Assembly (NCBI RefSeq): GCF_944327115.1
Contig: NZ_CALVGS010000007.1
Coordinates: 1-48,886 of the forward strand
Source: an uncultured Traorella sp.
GTDB taxonomy: Bacteria > Bacillota_I > Bacilli_A > Erysipelotrichales > Erysipelotrichaceae
Direction of reading: 5' to 3'
DNA length: 48,886 bases
Below, one piece after another: positions 24,250 to 34,931 of the stretch (position 1 is the first letter of the stretch; the number at the start of each line of letters is the position of its first letter). A program made the translations under genes and the position numbers. The notes beneath the pieces were generated by a model that saw nothing but the letters and a program-made list of their open reading frames with translations, was not told the DNA's origin and did not search any database.

Positions 24250-25893
24250 TTATTCAGGTACCTGTATATACCAGAATACATGATTACCCTGAGGTGAGCT
24301 GATATAACCGCTGACTCCCTGCTTTCCTAAGCAGATCTGCTTATAACCAAACAATGGAACGGTATAGGCCATTTCTTCAACCAGGTATGTTTCTGCATCA
24401 TGAAGCAATTCAAGACGCTCAGTATTATCTTCTATGGCACGAGATTCGTTGATCATGGTATCATATGCCTCATCGCCCCAAGTCACATGACCATACTGTG
24501 TCCAGCTGGCTGCCATATCCAAGAAAGTAGATACATCCATGTAATCAGCACTCATGGCACCACGGGCCATATCGAATAAACCATTTTCACGATCATCAAA
24601 GAAGGTACGAATTTCACCTGTCTTCAAGGTTACATCAATATAGATGTCTGCTAACTGAACCTGGATAACTTGTGCAATCGTGCTATGATCAGCAGCCTGA
24701 TTTGTGTAATATGTCAGCTGCAGACGATTATTTTCATTATATCCGGCTGCTTCCATCAGACTTCTTGCCTCATCTTTATCCGTATAAACTAACTTATTTT
24801 CAGCATCGGCTTCTTCACGGAAATCACCATTGACACCTTCAAAGCCCTTTGGAACATAACCATATAATTCATAGTAAACATCTTCTGCATCCAATGCCGT
24901 AACAAGTTCAGTACGGTCAATACCTAACTGGATTGCTCTACGAACACGAACATCCTGTAAAGCCGGTGTATCTTCACTATAAGCGTTCAACATGATGTAA
25001 TAATTAATCACTGAATCAGAAAGCAATAATTCAGGCTGTCCTTCGTAAACTTTCGTTACCTGATTATTTACGCCCGTTGCGAAATCAATCTCACCTGTCT
25101 GGAAAGCTACCAGCTGGGCATCCGGATCGGACATGACCTTTGCAACCAGCGTTTCAGTTACGACATCATCCGCATGTGCAAAGTGTTCATTTTTAACCAT
25201 GACATATTCATCAGCAGAATCGATCTTCGTCGTCTGATAAGCACCATTGGTCGGCACTGTTGGATCATCGGCCCATGAAGAATCATGTTCCGGTGAAAAT
25301 TCTTCACGAAGCGGGTAGAAGACACCTGCCGGCATCAGATTCACAAAATATGGACATGGTGATGAAAGAGTAATCTGAATCGTAAAATCATCTGTTGCAA
25401 CAATTCCTACATCATCCATATCGGCAACATCACTCATATTGTCATTATGTGCTTTCGCATTCAATACATAATCAGCCAGGAAATATGAATAGTAAGAATC
25501 AGCAGCCCCCATGCCGATAGCACGCTTCATTCCATATACATAATCAGCAGCTGTTACCTGCTCACCATCGCTCCAATAGTTATTTTCAGTTAAATGGAAC
25601 GTATAAGTCAAACCATCATCACTTACCTCATAATCTTCACAAGCTTCATTTTGTAAGCTGCCATCTTCACCAATGATAAATAGTGGATAATATATCTGAT
25701 TCAGAATATAAGAAGTCACACTGTCACTTCCAACTGCGGGGTCAAGCTGTGTAGGCTCACCAGAAATCGCATAGGTGAACGTATCGGATAAAGTACCGGA
25801 TGTTTCACCTCCATCTCCACCGCACGCTGCCAGCGTCAGCGTCATCATCGCGGCAAGAGATAAGCAAGATAAGCGTTTTACGATGTTTTTCAT
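24250..25893 (-). CDS. oppA: Oligopeptide-binding lipoprotein OppA
   Basis: A 547-residue extracytoplasmic solute-binding protein of the SBP family 5. It has a lipoprotein signal (KRLSCLSLAAMMTLTLAACG) with the modified cysteine at C24, followed by a Gly/Asp/Ser-rich linker. Segments such as EPTQLDPAVGSDSV and YTFHLTENNYWSDGEQVTAADYV (shown here as the typical NxxWSDGxxVTAxDYV pattern) are diagnostic of OppA/DppA. It delivers peptides to the OppBCDF complex encoded upstream in the same operon. AGGAGGGAG precedes the ATG. Peptide length preference cannot be read from sequence. Confidence 0.93.
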   Translation of the reverse strand: MKNIVKRLSCLSLAAMMTLTLAACGGDGGETSGTLSDTFTYAISGEPTQLDPAVGSDSVTSYILNQIYYPLFIIGEDGSLQNEACEDYEVSDDGLTYTFHLTENNYWSDGEQVTAADYVYGMKRAIGMGAADSYYSYFLADYVLNAKAHNDNMSDVADMDDVGIVATDDFTIQITLSSPCPYFVNLMPAGVFYPLREEFSPEHDSSWADDPTVPTNGAYQTTKIDSADEYVMVKNEHFAHADDVVTETLVAKVMSDPDAQLVAFQTGEIDFATGVNNQVTKVYEGQPELLLSDSVINYYIMLNAYSEDTPALQDVRVRRAIQLGIDRTELVTALDAEDVYYELYGYVPKGFEGVNGDFREEADAENKLVYTDKDEARSLMEAAGYNENNRLQLTYYTNQAADHSTIAQVIQVQLADIYIDVTLKTGEIRTFFDDRENGLFDMARGAMSADYMDVSTFLDMAASWTQYGHVTWGDEAYDTMINESRAIEDNTERLELLHDAETYLVEEMAYTVPLFGYKQICLGKQGVSGYISSPQGNHVFWYIQVPE

Positions 25894-25908
25894 TTCTACT
25901 CCCTCCTT

Positions 25909-26883
25909 TTATTTTTCGTATAAAAAACATGATACAAGGCGATTGCCCACCTGGATCGGCTGTGGTGTTTCACTGTAACAACGTTCGCTCGCTTTTGAGC
26001 ATCTTGTACAGAATGGGCAGCCTTTAGGCGGATTGATAGGACTTGGGATCTCTCCCTCCAAAACAATACGATTCTTGGTTTTGGCTATATCTGGATCCGG
26101 AATCGGAATCGCCGATAATAAAGCGACAGTATATGGATGCAGCGGCCGGTGATAGACATCATTGCTCGGCCCGCATTCCATCATATGTCCTAAATACATT
26201 ACTCCGATTTTATCGGATATATGTTTGACCATGCTCAGGTCATGGGCTATAAACAAATAGGATAATCCCATTTCTTTTTGAATGTTTTTCAATAAGTTGA
26301 TCACTTGTGCCTGGATCGATACATCCAATGCGGAGATCGGTTCATCACAGACAATAAATTTCGGATTGACTGCCAAGGCTCTGGCAATTCCGATTCGCTG
26401 ACGCTGGCCTCCGGAAAACTCTGCCGGATAACGGCGGATATGATCCGGCTTCAGCCCTACGATCTTCAAAAGCTCAACGACTCTTTCTTCTCTTTCCTTA
26501 TCCGTATCATAAATCTTATGGATGATCATCGGTTCTTTTATGATTTCACCTACGGTCATTCGTGGATTTAAAGAAGCATACGGATCCTGAAAGATCATCT
26601 GCATATCTTTTCTGAAACTTTTAAGCTCTTTTCCTTTGATGTTGGAAATATCTTTACCATTAAATTCAATGTTACCGCTGACGGGATCATATAATTTAAC
26701 GATCGTTCTTCCCAAAGTACTTTTCCCGCACCCGGATTCACCTACGAGTCCGAATGTTTCATTTTTCATGACATCGAATGTTACTCCATCCACGGCCTTT
26801 ACGACCTGCTTCTTGGAAAAAAGCCCTTTTGTCACATCAAAGTGTGTTTTTAAATTTTTGACACTTAAGATTACTTCACTCAT
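25909..26883 (-). CDS. oppF: Oligopeptide ABC transporter ATPase OppF
   Basis: A 324-residue ATPase of the Opp/Dpp type. Walker A is GESGCGKST, the signature is FSGGQRQRIGIARAL, Walker B is FIVCDEPISALD, and the C-terminal oligopeptide-transporter extension carries the Cys cluster CPFCTRC...C, which in relatives binds an iron-sulfur cluster. The ATG at 26883 overlaps the oppD stop as ATGA. An upstream in-frame start is possible but lies inside oppD and has no better ribosome binding site. It pairs with OppD to power import. Confidence 0.94.
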   Translation of the reverse strand: MSEVILSVKNLKTHFDVTKGLFSKKQVVKAVDGVTFDVMKNETFGLVGESGCGKSTLGRTIVKLYDPVSGNIEFNGKDISNIKGKELKSFRKDMQMIFQDPYASLNPRMTVGEIIKEPMIIHKIYDTDKEREERVVELLKIVGLKPDHIRRYPAEFSGGQRQRIGIARALAVNPKFIVCDEPISALDVSIQAQVINLLKNIQKEMGLSYLFIAHDLSMVKHISDKIGVMYLGHMMECGPSNDVYHRPLHPYTVALLSAIPIPDPDIAKTKNRIVLEGEIPSPINPPKGCPFCTRCSKASERCYSETPQPIQVGNRLVSCFLYEK

Positions 26884-27881
26884 TTTTTCACCACCTTGCT
26901 GTGATTCAGCCAGCAGGCACATTGATGTGTCTTACTGAACTCTGTTGTTTCAGGCATATATTGCTTACATATCTTCATCGCTTTTTCACATCGATCCACA
27001 AAAGGACAGCCCTTTGGCGGATTCAACAGATCCGGCGGTGATCCCGGTATCGGCGTAAGCTCAACATCATCATCAACTTCCGGATTTGCGATACAGCTTA
27101 ATAATCCCAGGGTATATGGATGCTTCGGTTCATAGAAGATTTCCTTATCGGTTCCGATTTCAACGATCTTACCGCCATACATGATCGCCACACGATCACA
27201 TAATTTCGCAACCACTCCCAGATCATGGGTAATCATGATGATCGCAGAATCACTTTCTTCACGTAAATGATCGATCAGCTCAAGGACCTGTGCCTGAATC
27301 GTTACGTCCAGTGCTGTTGTCGGTTCATCAGCGATGATAAGCTTTGGATTACAAGCCAAGGCCATCGCAATGACGATACGCTGCCGCATACCTCCTGAAA
27401 ATTCAAAGGGATACTGTTGAATACGTTTTTCAGGTGATGGAATACCAACCAGGCGCATCAGCTCCAATGCCCTTTCATGTGCCTGGGATTTGCTCATATT
27501 GGTATGATTCATCAAAGGCTCGATCAGCTGGGTTTCGATCTTCAATACCGGATTTAAAAAGGTCATCGGATCCTGAAAGATCATCCCCATCGTATTGCCG
27601 CGGATCTTCCGCATCGCTTCTTCATAATCTTTCCTGCCTTTAAATGAAGAAGGAGAAATATCCTGACCATCAAATAAGATGCTTCCATCAGTAACTTTTC
27701 CGTTTTCTGCCAAAAGCCCGATGATCGAATACATGGTCTGGCTCTTTCCTGAACCGGATTCACCAACGATTCCCAAAACCTCTCCTTGTTCAAGTGTGAA
27801 GGAAACATCACGGACGGCCTGTACGCTTCCCTGTTCCATTGTAAACTGTGTACTCAGATTTTTAATTTCTAAAAGCGCCAT
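26880..27881 (-). CDS. oppD: Oligopeptide ABC transporter ATPase OppD
   Basis: A 333-residue ATPase. Walker A is GESGSGKSQ, followed by the IFQDPMTFLNP Q-loop, the FSGGMRQR signature and IIADEPTTALD Walker B. The C-terminal extension has the CPFVDRC...C cysteine cluster seen in OppD/DppD. I start at ATG 27881, 6 nt after AGGTG, rather than at a GTG directly after the oppC stop. It works with OppF beneath the OppB/OppC channel. Confidence 0.94.
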   Translation of the reverse strand: MALLEIKNLSTQFTMEQGSVQAVRDVSFTLEQGEVLGIVGESGSGKSQTMYSIIGLLAENGKVTDGSILFDGQDISPSSFKGRKDYEEAMRKIRGNTMGMIFQDPMTFLNPVLKIETQLIEPLMNHTNMSKSQAHERALELMRLVGIPSPEKRIQQYPFEFSGGMRQRIVIAMALACNPKLIIADEPTTALDVTIQAQVLELIDHLREESDSAIIMITHDLGVVAKLCDRVAIMYGGKIVEIGTDKEIFYEPKHPYTLGLLSCIANPEVDDDVELTPIPGSPPDLLNPPKGCPFVDRCEKAMKICKQYMPETTEFSKTHQCACWLNHSKVVKK

Positions 27882-27890
27882 ATCCTTCAC

Positions 27891-28814
27891 CTACCTTTTG
27901 TTTTCCAAGGCTTCACCAAGACCATCACCCACAAAATTCAGTGACAGGATGGTCAGACACATGATCACAACGATCCAGACGATCTGAATCGGATATGTAA
28001 AGATCACATTACGACAATCATTGGCCAGCGTTCCCCAGCTTGGAATCGAAAGATCCAGTCCGATACCTACAAAGCTAAGAAAAGATTCAGTGAAAATAGC
28101 TGATGGAACCATCATCGTCAGACAAACAATGATCGGACCTAATGCATTGATAATCAAATGTTTAATAAGGATACGAAGATTGCTGGCACCTAAGACCTTA
28201 GCTGCTAATGAAAACTCCATTTCCTTCAACGACATGACCTGTGTTCGCACCTGTCTGGCCATCTGTATCCATGAAGTCAAACAAATCGCCAGCATCATGC
28301 TTGGAATTGAATTACCAAAGATCATTAAGATCAAAACGACATATAACAAAGTAGGAACTGCATAGATGATATCAATGATACCCATCATCACCATATCTAC
28401 CTTGCCACCTACATAGCCGGAAACACCGCCATAGACGATACCGATCACCAAATTGATCAGCGCTGTCGCAAAACCAATGGCTAATGAAATTCTTCCGCCA
28501 TACATCACTCTTACAAGGATATCACGACCCAATTGATCCGTTCCAAACGGATGGGCCAGACTTGGCATTGCATTTCTTAAGCTCATGTTCTGCTCCTCAT
28601 AACTATAAGGAGATAGCAGCGGAACAAAGATGACCAGAATTACCATTACAACCAGAAATATCAAACCTGCAAGTGCTATTTTATTCTTTTTAAACCGATC
28701 CCATGCATCTTTTAAAAAGGTCTTGCTTTCAACGGCAATAAACTCGGAATTCTTTTCACTGTCATCAAGCTTTTCAAACAGATCATCTGTATAAACGATT
28801 TCTCTATTTTCCAT
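27891..28814 (-). CDS. oppC: Oligopeptide ABC transporter permease OppC
   Basis: A 307-residue permease with an N-terminal cytoplasmic tail of about 45 residues and six membrane segments. HPFGTDQLGRDILVRVMYGG is the conserved OppC/DppC entry motif, and the EAA-type loop (AAKVLGASNLRILIKHLI) contacts an ATPase subunit. AGGTG precedes the ATG. It is 9 bp after oppB. Confidence 0.94.
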   Translation of the reverse strand: MENREIVYTDDLFEKLDDSEKNSEFIAVESKTFLKDAWDRFKKNKIALAGLIFLVVMVILVIFVPLLSPYSYEEQNMSLRNAMPSLAHPFGTDQLGRDILVRVMYGGRISLAIGFATALINLVIGIVYGGVSGYVGGKVDMVMMGIIDIIYAVPTLLYVVLILMIFGNSIPSMMLAICLTSWIQMARQVRTQVMSLKEMEFSLAAKVLGASNLRILIKHLIINALGPIIVCLTMMVPSAIFTESFLSFVGIGLDLSIPSWGTLANDCRNVIFTYPIQIVWIVVIMCLTILSLNFVGDGLGEALENKR

Positions 28815-28823
28815 GTTTTACAC

Positions 28824-29747
28824 CTACTTTCCAAGTTTGATACGCGGATCGATAATAGCCGCTACAACATCTGAAATAATATTCATTATGATAACGATAG
28901 CACCAAAGAATAAAGTTAACCCCATGACCAGAGTATAATCACGATTGGTAATGCTGCTTGTAAATTCACGTCCGATTCCCGGAATTGAAAATAGAGTTTC
29001 AATGACCAATGAACCTGTGATCAATCCTGCAAACATCGGACCACAATAAGTAATGACTGGCAGCAAAGCATTCTTTAATCCGTGTTTCACCGTGACCATC
29101 ACTTCTTTGGTACCCTTGCTTCGGGCAAGTGTAATATAATCTTTATTCATCACATCTTTAAGCGAGCTTCTCGTCAATCGTGTGATCATCGAAATCGAGC
29201 TGAATGATAAGGCCAATGCCGGCATGATATAATGCTTCCATGAATCCAAACCTACGACCGGCAGCCAACCCAGCTTTACTCCAAAGAGGATCATCATAAG
29301 GATCGCTAACAAGAAGCCCGGTATCGATACGCCCATGGTCGCGATCATCGTTATGACATTATTGGTGACCCTTCGCTTGGTCAAAGCCGATATAATACCA
29401 AATACCAGACCAACGACAAGTGCTATCGCAAAAGCAACCAGTCCGAGTTTTGCCGTTACCGGAAAACGGCTTATGATGATATCTGCGACCTGCTGTCCTT
29501 TTTTAGAAATCGATTCTCCAAAATCACCATGTAAAGCATTTGTCATATAAATGACATATTGTTCAGTGACCGGTTTATCTAATCCATATTTTGCTTCAAG
29601 AGCCTCATATGCTTCCTGTGATAAAGCCCGGTTATCCTGTGAAAAAGGATTTCCCGGCATCGCTTTCATTCCAAAGAAAGTAATTGTTGCCAGAACAAAT
29701 AAAGTCAGACAGCCAATCAGTAATTTTTTTATAATATATTTCAGCAT
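28824..29747 (-). CDS. oppB: Oligopeptide ABC transporter permease OppB
   Basis: A 307-residue permease with six membrane segments. It starts MLKYIIKKLLIG and shows the PGNPF and LDKPVTEQYVIYM segments typical of OppB/DppB, then an EAA loop (ARSKGTKEVMVTVKHGLKNA). It is the first transporter gene, 16 bp after the M24 peptidase gene at 29764. G-rich sequence (GGGGGAGAGGGG) serves as ribosome binding site. Confidence 0.94.
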   Translation of the reverse strand: MLKYIIKKLLIGCLTLFVLATITFFGMKAMPGNPFSQDNRALSQEAYEALEAKYGLDKPVTEQYVIYMTNALHGDFGESISKKGQQVADIIISRFPVTAKLGLVAFAIALVVGLVFGIISALTKRRVTNNVITMIATMGVSIPGFLLAILMMILFGVKLGWLPVVGLDSWKHYIMPALALSFSSISMITRLTRSSLKDVMNKDYITLARSKGTKEVMVTVKHGLKNALLPVITYCGPMFAGLITGSLVIETLFSIPGIGREFTSSITNRDYTLVMGLTLFFGAIVIIMNIISDVVAAIIDPRIKLGK

Positions 29748-29763
29748 ACCCCTCTCCCCCTTT

Positions 29764-30945
29764 TTATATCAGATACAATTCTTTCTGAGGAGGAACAATA
29801 AATTCTGCTCCATCTTTTTTCACGACAACATCTTCTTCCAGACCGATACGTCCGGCACGCGTCGGTATTGCCGGTTCAAGCGTAAACGCCATATTTTCAA
29901 ACAAAGGTGTCCGAATCAGTTCGTCTTTATTGTAACGAGGCTTTTCAGGTCCTAAAAGAGGGCCTCCATCATGGGCAACCCGTCCCATCTGATGCCCTAA
30001 AGCAGCGTTCCAATCCTCATATCCTTTACCTGTGATATACTCACGGGCTACCGTATCGACCTCAAGGCCCGTAACTCCCGGCTTTAAGGCTTTCGCGGCT
30101 AATAAGATTCCATCCCTTACGGTATTGAAGGCTTCTACGATATCTTTGGGAGCTTCGCTTTCATCTTCTTTCAAAACATAATACATACGCTGCAGATCAC
30201 AGCCATAGCCATCAACAACGATACCAAAATCAATATTGACGACATCTCCTCTGCTGATCGCAAAATCCGGTGCTCCCATATGACCTCCCGGACATCCATA
30301 ACCGCTAAAGACTCCCGGATTGCATGATTTTGGCCATGACCATCCAAACCCCTTTCGTTCTACCTCATTTTGGAAGAAAGCATAGACATCTTTACAGTTC
30401 ATTCCCGGTTTAATGAAATCCTTCGCATCATCGAATATCTTTTCCGCTTCCAGACAAGCTTTGCGAATCTTAGAAAGCTCTTCTTCTGATTTGATTCCCC
30501 GGACACGAACGATAATGTTTTCAGCAGATACGACCTTGCCCTGATAATTTGCTTTTTCAAAGGCTTCTTCTAAAAGATGATACATACCAAGACTTAAACC
30601 ATCGGCACTTGGATTTTCAAGCGAATAATCCAAAGCGATCACTTCAGGCTTCTTTTTGACGATCACTTCAGCCAAGGTATCTGTAAATGATATCGGAAAA
30701 GCAATCACTTCATCAAAGACGCCATGATGCACATATCCATTATAGTCGATCGGTGTGCATACAGCCGTGCTCGTACCATCCTTGCAGAAGATAAGAGCCG
30801 TACAGCCAATAAACTCTGCATCGCTCATAACCGCCAAGATCGGTTCCGTGTTCGTTGCAGACTCTTGTCCGGCAATGATCCACATATCAATTTTCTCGTC
30901 CCGCAATGCATCAAAAGCAATTTTTACTTTTTCTTTTGAAAACAT
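29764..30945 (-). CDS. M24 Xaa-Pro peptidase, first gene of the peptide operon (393 aa)
   Basis: A 393-residue enzyme with a creatinase-like N-terminal domain and a pita-bread catalytic domain. Metal ligands are D239 and D250 (NIDFGIVVDGYGCDLQR), H318 (GHQMGRVAHD), E357 (FTLEPAI) and E371 (GLEEDVVV). Expected to split the bond before proline in short peptides. It is the promoter-proximal gene of the operon, ahead of oppB. AGGAGG lies 9 nt before the ATG, and a near-consensus promoter is at 30976-31004. Closely related to the gene at 22995. Confidence 0.9.
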   Translation of the reverse strand: MFSKEKVKIAFDALRDEKIDMWIIAGQESATNTEPILAVMSDAEFIGCTALIFCKDGTSTAVCTPIDYNGYVHHGVFDEVIAFPISFTDTLAEVIVKKKPEVIALDYSLENPSADGLSLGMYHLLEEAFEKANYQGKVVSAENIIVRVRGIKSEEELSKIRKACLEAEKIFDDAKDFIKPGMNCKDVYAFFQNEVERKGFGWSWPKSCNPGVFSGYGCPGGHMGAPDFAISRGDVVNIDFGIVVDGYGCDLQRMYYVLKEDESEAPKDIVEAFNTVRDGILLAAKALKPGVTGLEVDTVAREYITGKGYEDWNAALGHQMGRVAHDGGPLLGPEKPRYNKDELIRTPLFENMAFTLEPAIPTRAGRIGLEEDVVVKKDGAEFIVPPQKELYLI

Positions 30946-30975
30946 AATATGCTACCTCCTGTGAAATATGGGTTT

Positions 30976-31004
30976 ATATTAAACCATTTTCACATAATTT
31001 TCAA
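30976..31004 (-). promoter_or_regulatory. Promoter of the 14-gene peptide operon
   Basis: TTGAAA (31004-30999), a 17-bp spacer and TAATAT (30981-30976) on the minus strand. It is one of the strongest promoter matches in the window and lies about 30 bp before the first start codon. Confidence 0.75.
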
Positions 31005-31017
31005 TACTTTTTTTCAT

Positions 31018-31033
31018 AAAATTACATAATTTT
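31018..31033. promoter_or_regulatory. Perfect inverted repeat between divergent promoters, candidate operator
   Basis: AAAATTA-CA-TAATTTT is a perfect 7-2-7 inverted repeat located 14 bp upstream of the operon -35 box and 42 bp from the divergent -35 box. The half ACATAATTTT recurs at 30992-31001, exactly 32 bp away (about three helical turns). A shared operator for the divergent peptidase genes is likely; the nearby TetR-type protein is a candidate ligand. AT-richness lowers certainty. Confidence 0.45.
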
Positions 31034-31075
31034 GCACTAATTATTTCATATATTTACATTTATTGTTGAAAATTA

Positions 31076-31106
31076 TTTACATTAAACTAAAAATTTATGT
31101 TATCAT
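31076..31106 (+). promoter_or_regulatory. Promoter of the divergent M24 peptidase gene
   Basis: TTTACA (31076-31081) and TATCAT (31101-31106) with a 19-bp spacer (or TTACAT with 18 bp), 21 bp before the start codon. Spacing is longer than ideal, which may point to regulated use. Confidence 0.5.
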
Positions 31107-31126
31107 ACCTACAGGAGGACATATTT

Positions 31127-32272
31127 ATGAGTCAGAGAAGAGAAAAATGTATATCAAAAATAAAAGAAGCTAATCTGGATGGCGTCTTGGTTGCTACCGG
31201 ACCTACGTTCCAGTATTTAAGTGAAAGTACGGACTATTTCTGGCAGCGCAACTGTATGAACAATATTGATGGCAGGCTCAGTGCCAAAATATTGCCGGAA
31301 TGTGTTCTTTATCTAAGCGTTAGCGGTGAGTGTACGATCGTTGCCATTCCGCGTCTGAAAGATGCTTTCCCAAATGAAACTGTCATCGTATCATATATGG
31401 ATCAGATGGAAGATACGCTTTCTCCTTATGTCAAAGGAAAAAAGATCGGCATTGGTGTTGACTGTCATGAATGGCTCAAATCTGCCTTACATGAAATTGA
31501 TCCAAAGATAGAAACCGTTGATGCGGAAGAGCTGTTTTATGATCTGCGCGCGATCAAAGATGAAAAGGAAATAGCGATCATGAGAAGGCTCGCTAAATTT
31601 ACCGATGAAGCCGTCATGTATGTCGTTACCCACCTCAAAGAAGGAATGACTCAATACGATGCTGAACAGATGCTCATGCAGTATGGTCTGGATCACGGCA
31701 TCCAAGATTTCTCATTTCCGCCAACGGCCGGTTTTAAGACACGAGGTACTTTTTCAAGCGAAGAAAACTTCGTGTTCCCACGTACTTCAAAATTAGTCCC
31801 GGGAACGGCCATTGCCTTTGATGTCGGTTATATGGACCAGGGATATTGCTCTGACTGGGGAAGAACTGTTTATTATGGCAAAGCACCAGAAAGAGTCAAA
31901 GAAGGTTATAAAGCTTTACAAGCCGGACAGGTATCCATGGTCGAGCGTATCGTTCCAAACAAGACAAATGTAAATGAACTCTATGATTTTGTTCTTGAAG
32001 AAGTTGAAAAACGCGGATTTGCGGATGTCTTGCGTTTCAAAGATACCGGTATGTTAGGCCATCAGATAGGAACCGACTGTCATGAATATCCTATGGTCAA
32101 CCGTTCCAGCGATGCTATCTTACGTCCGGGCATGATCTTCTGTTCTGAACCGAAAATGATGTTTGAAGGCGAATGTTATATGCGTGTGGAAGATATGATC
32201 CTCGTAACAGAAACCGGTGCTGAATTTTTAACGACATTCGATCGTGATTTGTTTGAGTTTAATAATGAATAA
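31127..32272 (+). CDS. M24 Xaa-Pro aminopeptidase, divergent copy (381 aa)
   Basis: A 381-residue M24 peptidase. Metal motifs are AFDVGYMDQGYCSDWGRT (two Asp), LGHQIGTDCHEYP (His), FCSEPKMM (Glu) and MRVEDMILVTE (Glu). The DWGRT motif and the EDMILVTE end resemble prolidase/Xaa-Pro aminopeptidase more than the four operon paralogues do. The ATG at 31127 has AGGAGG 8 nt upstream; an earlier in-frame ATG has no site. It is transcribed away from the peptide operon and followed by a TetR-type gene. Confidence 0.88.
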   Translation: MSQRREKCISKIKEANLDGVLVATGPTFQYLSESTDYFWQRNCMNNIDGRLSAKILPECVLYLSVSGECTIVAIPRLKDAFPNETVIVSYMDQMEDTLSPYVKGKKIGIGVDCHEWLKSALHEIDPKIETVDAEELFYDLRAIKDEKEIAIMRRLAKFTDEAVMYVVTHLKEGMTQYDAEQMLMQYGLDHGIQDFSFPPTAGFKTRGTFSSEENFVFPRTSKLVPGTAIAFDVGYMDQGYCSDWGRTVYYGKAPERVKEGYKALQAGQVSMVERIVPNKTNVNELYDFVLEEVEKRGFADVLRFKDTGMLGHQIGTDCHEYPMVNRSSDAILRPGMIFCSEPKMMFEGECYMRVEDMILVTETGAEFLTTFDRDLFEFNNE

Positions 32273-32314
32273 TTTGTATTTTTCATCTTCTGATTAAATA
32301 TTCGTTAAGATTTT

Positions 32315-32335
32315 TCAATTCATTTTATAAATTGA
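32315..32335. repeat. Inverted repeat upstream of the TetR-type gene
   Basis: TCAATT and AATTGA arms separated by 9 bp, just upstream of the TetR-gene promoter. Possible operator. Confidence 0.3.
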
Positions 32336-32343
32336 TGAATCAC

Positions 32344-32372
32344 TTGACCTATAAAGTCATCTGTGTTATTTT
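32344..32372 (+). promoter_or_regulatory. Promoter of the TetR-type regulator with internal inverted repeat
   Basis: TTGACC (32344-32349), a 17-bp spacer and TATTTT (32367-32372). The palindrome TGAC-7 bp-GTCA (32345-32359) overlaps the -35 box and spacer, a position suited to autorepression. Confidence 0.5.
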
Positions 32373-32396
32373 ATCCAAAAAAAGAGAGGATATGTT

Positions 32397-32927
32397 ATGC
32401 CCATAGATATGAAAGGCATCATTGCCGATACTTTATTGGCGATGACAAAACAAAAAGGAATTGATAAAGTAACCGTAAAAGCATTGATCGAAGAATGCCA
32501 TATTTCACGACAGACCTTTTATTATCACTTTCAGGATATTATGGAAGTCATTGAATGGTCCATTGAGCGAGCGGTTCAAGAAACGATCAAATATACTCAA
32601 AAAGCCGATACGCTGAAAGAAGCTCTGACCTATCTCATCGATTCTGCCGTTGAAAATCATGAACTGATCCATAAACTTATGGATTCTCAAAAAAGAGCAC
32701 AAATGGAAAAAATCTTTGTTCAGGCTACAAAAACATATCTTCAGGCTTTTGTTGAATGTAAAGCTCATGATCTTTCTCTCAATTATAATGATGTAGAAGT
32801 AGCCCTTAATTTCTATAGCTTTGGTATCAGCGGTCTGTTATTGATGTATTGTCAGCACGATGATATAGATACCAAGAAACTGGCAAAACAGATCAGTCAA
32901 ATTCTTCCTTCAAACAATCACAATTGA
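32397..32927 (+). CDS. TetR/AcrR-family transcriptional regulator
   Basis: A 176-residue regulator with an N-terminal TetR helix-turn-helix (ADTLLAMTKQKGIDKVTVKA, then ECHISRQTFYYHFQDI) and a C-terminal ligand domain resembling the DhaS-like TetR_C group. GAGAGG lies 7 nt before the ATG. It sits 124 bp downstream of the divergent M24 peptidase gene with its own promoter, and converges on the PTS operon at a shared terminator. Likely regulates itself and possibly the adjoining peptide genes; ligand unknown. Confidence 0.85.
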   Translation: MPIDMKGIIADTLLAMTKQKGIDKVTVKALIEECHISRQTFYYHFQDIMEVIEWSIERAVQETIKYTQKADTLKEALTYLIDSAVENHELIHKLMDSQKRAQMEKIFVQATKTYLQAFVECKAHDLSLNYNDVEVALNFYSFGISGLLLMYCQHDDIDTKKLAKQISQILPSNNHN

Positions 32928-33019
32928 ATATATTGTCAAGCAAAAGGACATCTAAATTAATACCCAGGTAAACACAAAGGTCAAAAAATGTCCTCCAGTA
33001 ACATAAATACATTGAAGTA

Positions 33020-33055
33020 AAAACGAGTTTAGTGAATTTTCACCAAACTCGTTTT
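33020..33055. terminator. Bidirectional terminator between the TetR-type gene and the PTS operon
   Basis: AAAACGAGTTT-A-GTGA pairs with CAC-C-AAACTCGTTTT, flanked by A and T runs on both sides, so it can end transcripts from both converging units. Confidence 0.85.
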
Positions 33056-33097
33056 CTTTTTCTCTTAAATAAATCAGAAAAACAACTGTCCAATCAC

Positions 33098-34910
<1,813 letters not shown>

Positions 34911-34931
34911 TCGCATTCTCTCCAGCCAACA

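Noticed and set aside
30992-31090. AATTTTC/GAAAATT stretches as CodY boxes in the divergent peptide promoter region
   Set aside because: Best match to the 15-bp CodY consensus is only about 11 positions in very AT-rich DNA; not enough to annotate.
32945-32994. AGGACAT...ATGTCCT inverted repeat with a 36-bp interior between the TetR-type gene and the terminator
   Set aside because: Short arms, no transposase remnant, no target duplication; too weak to call a mobile-element relic.
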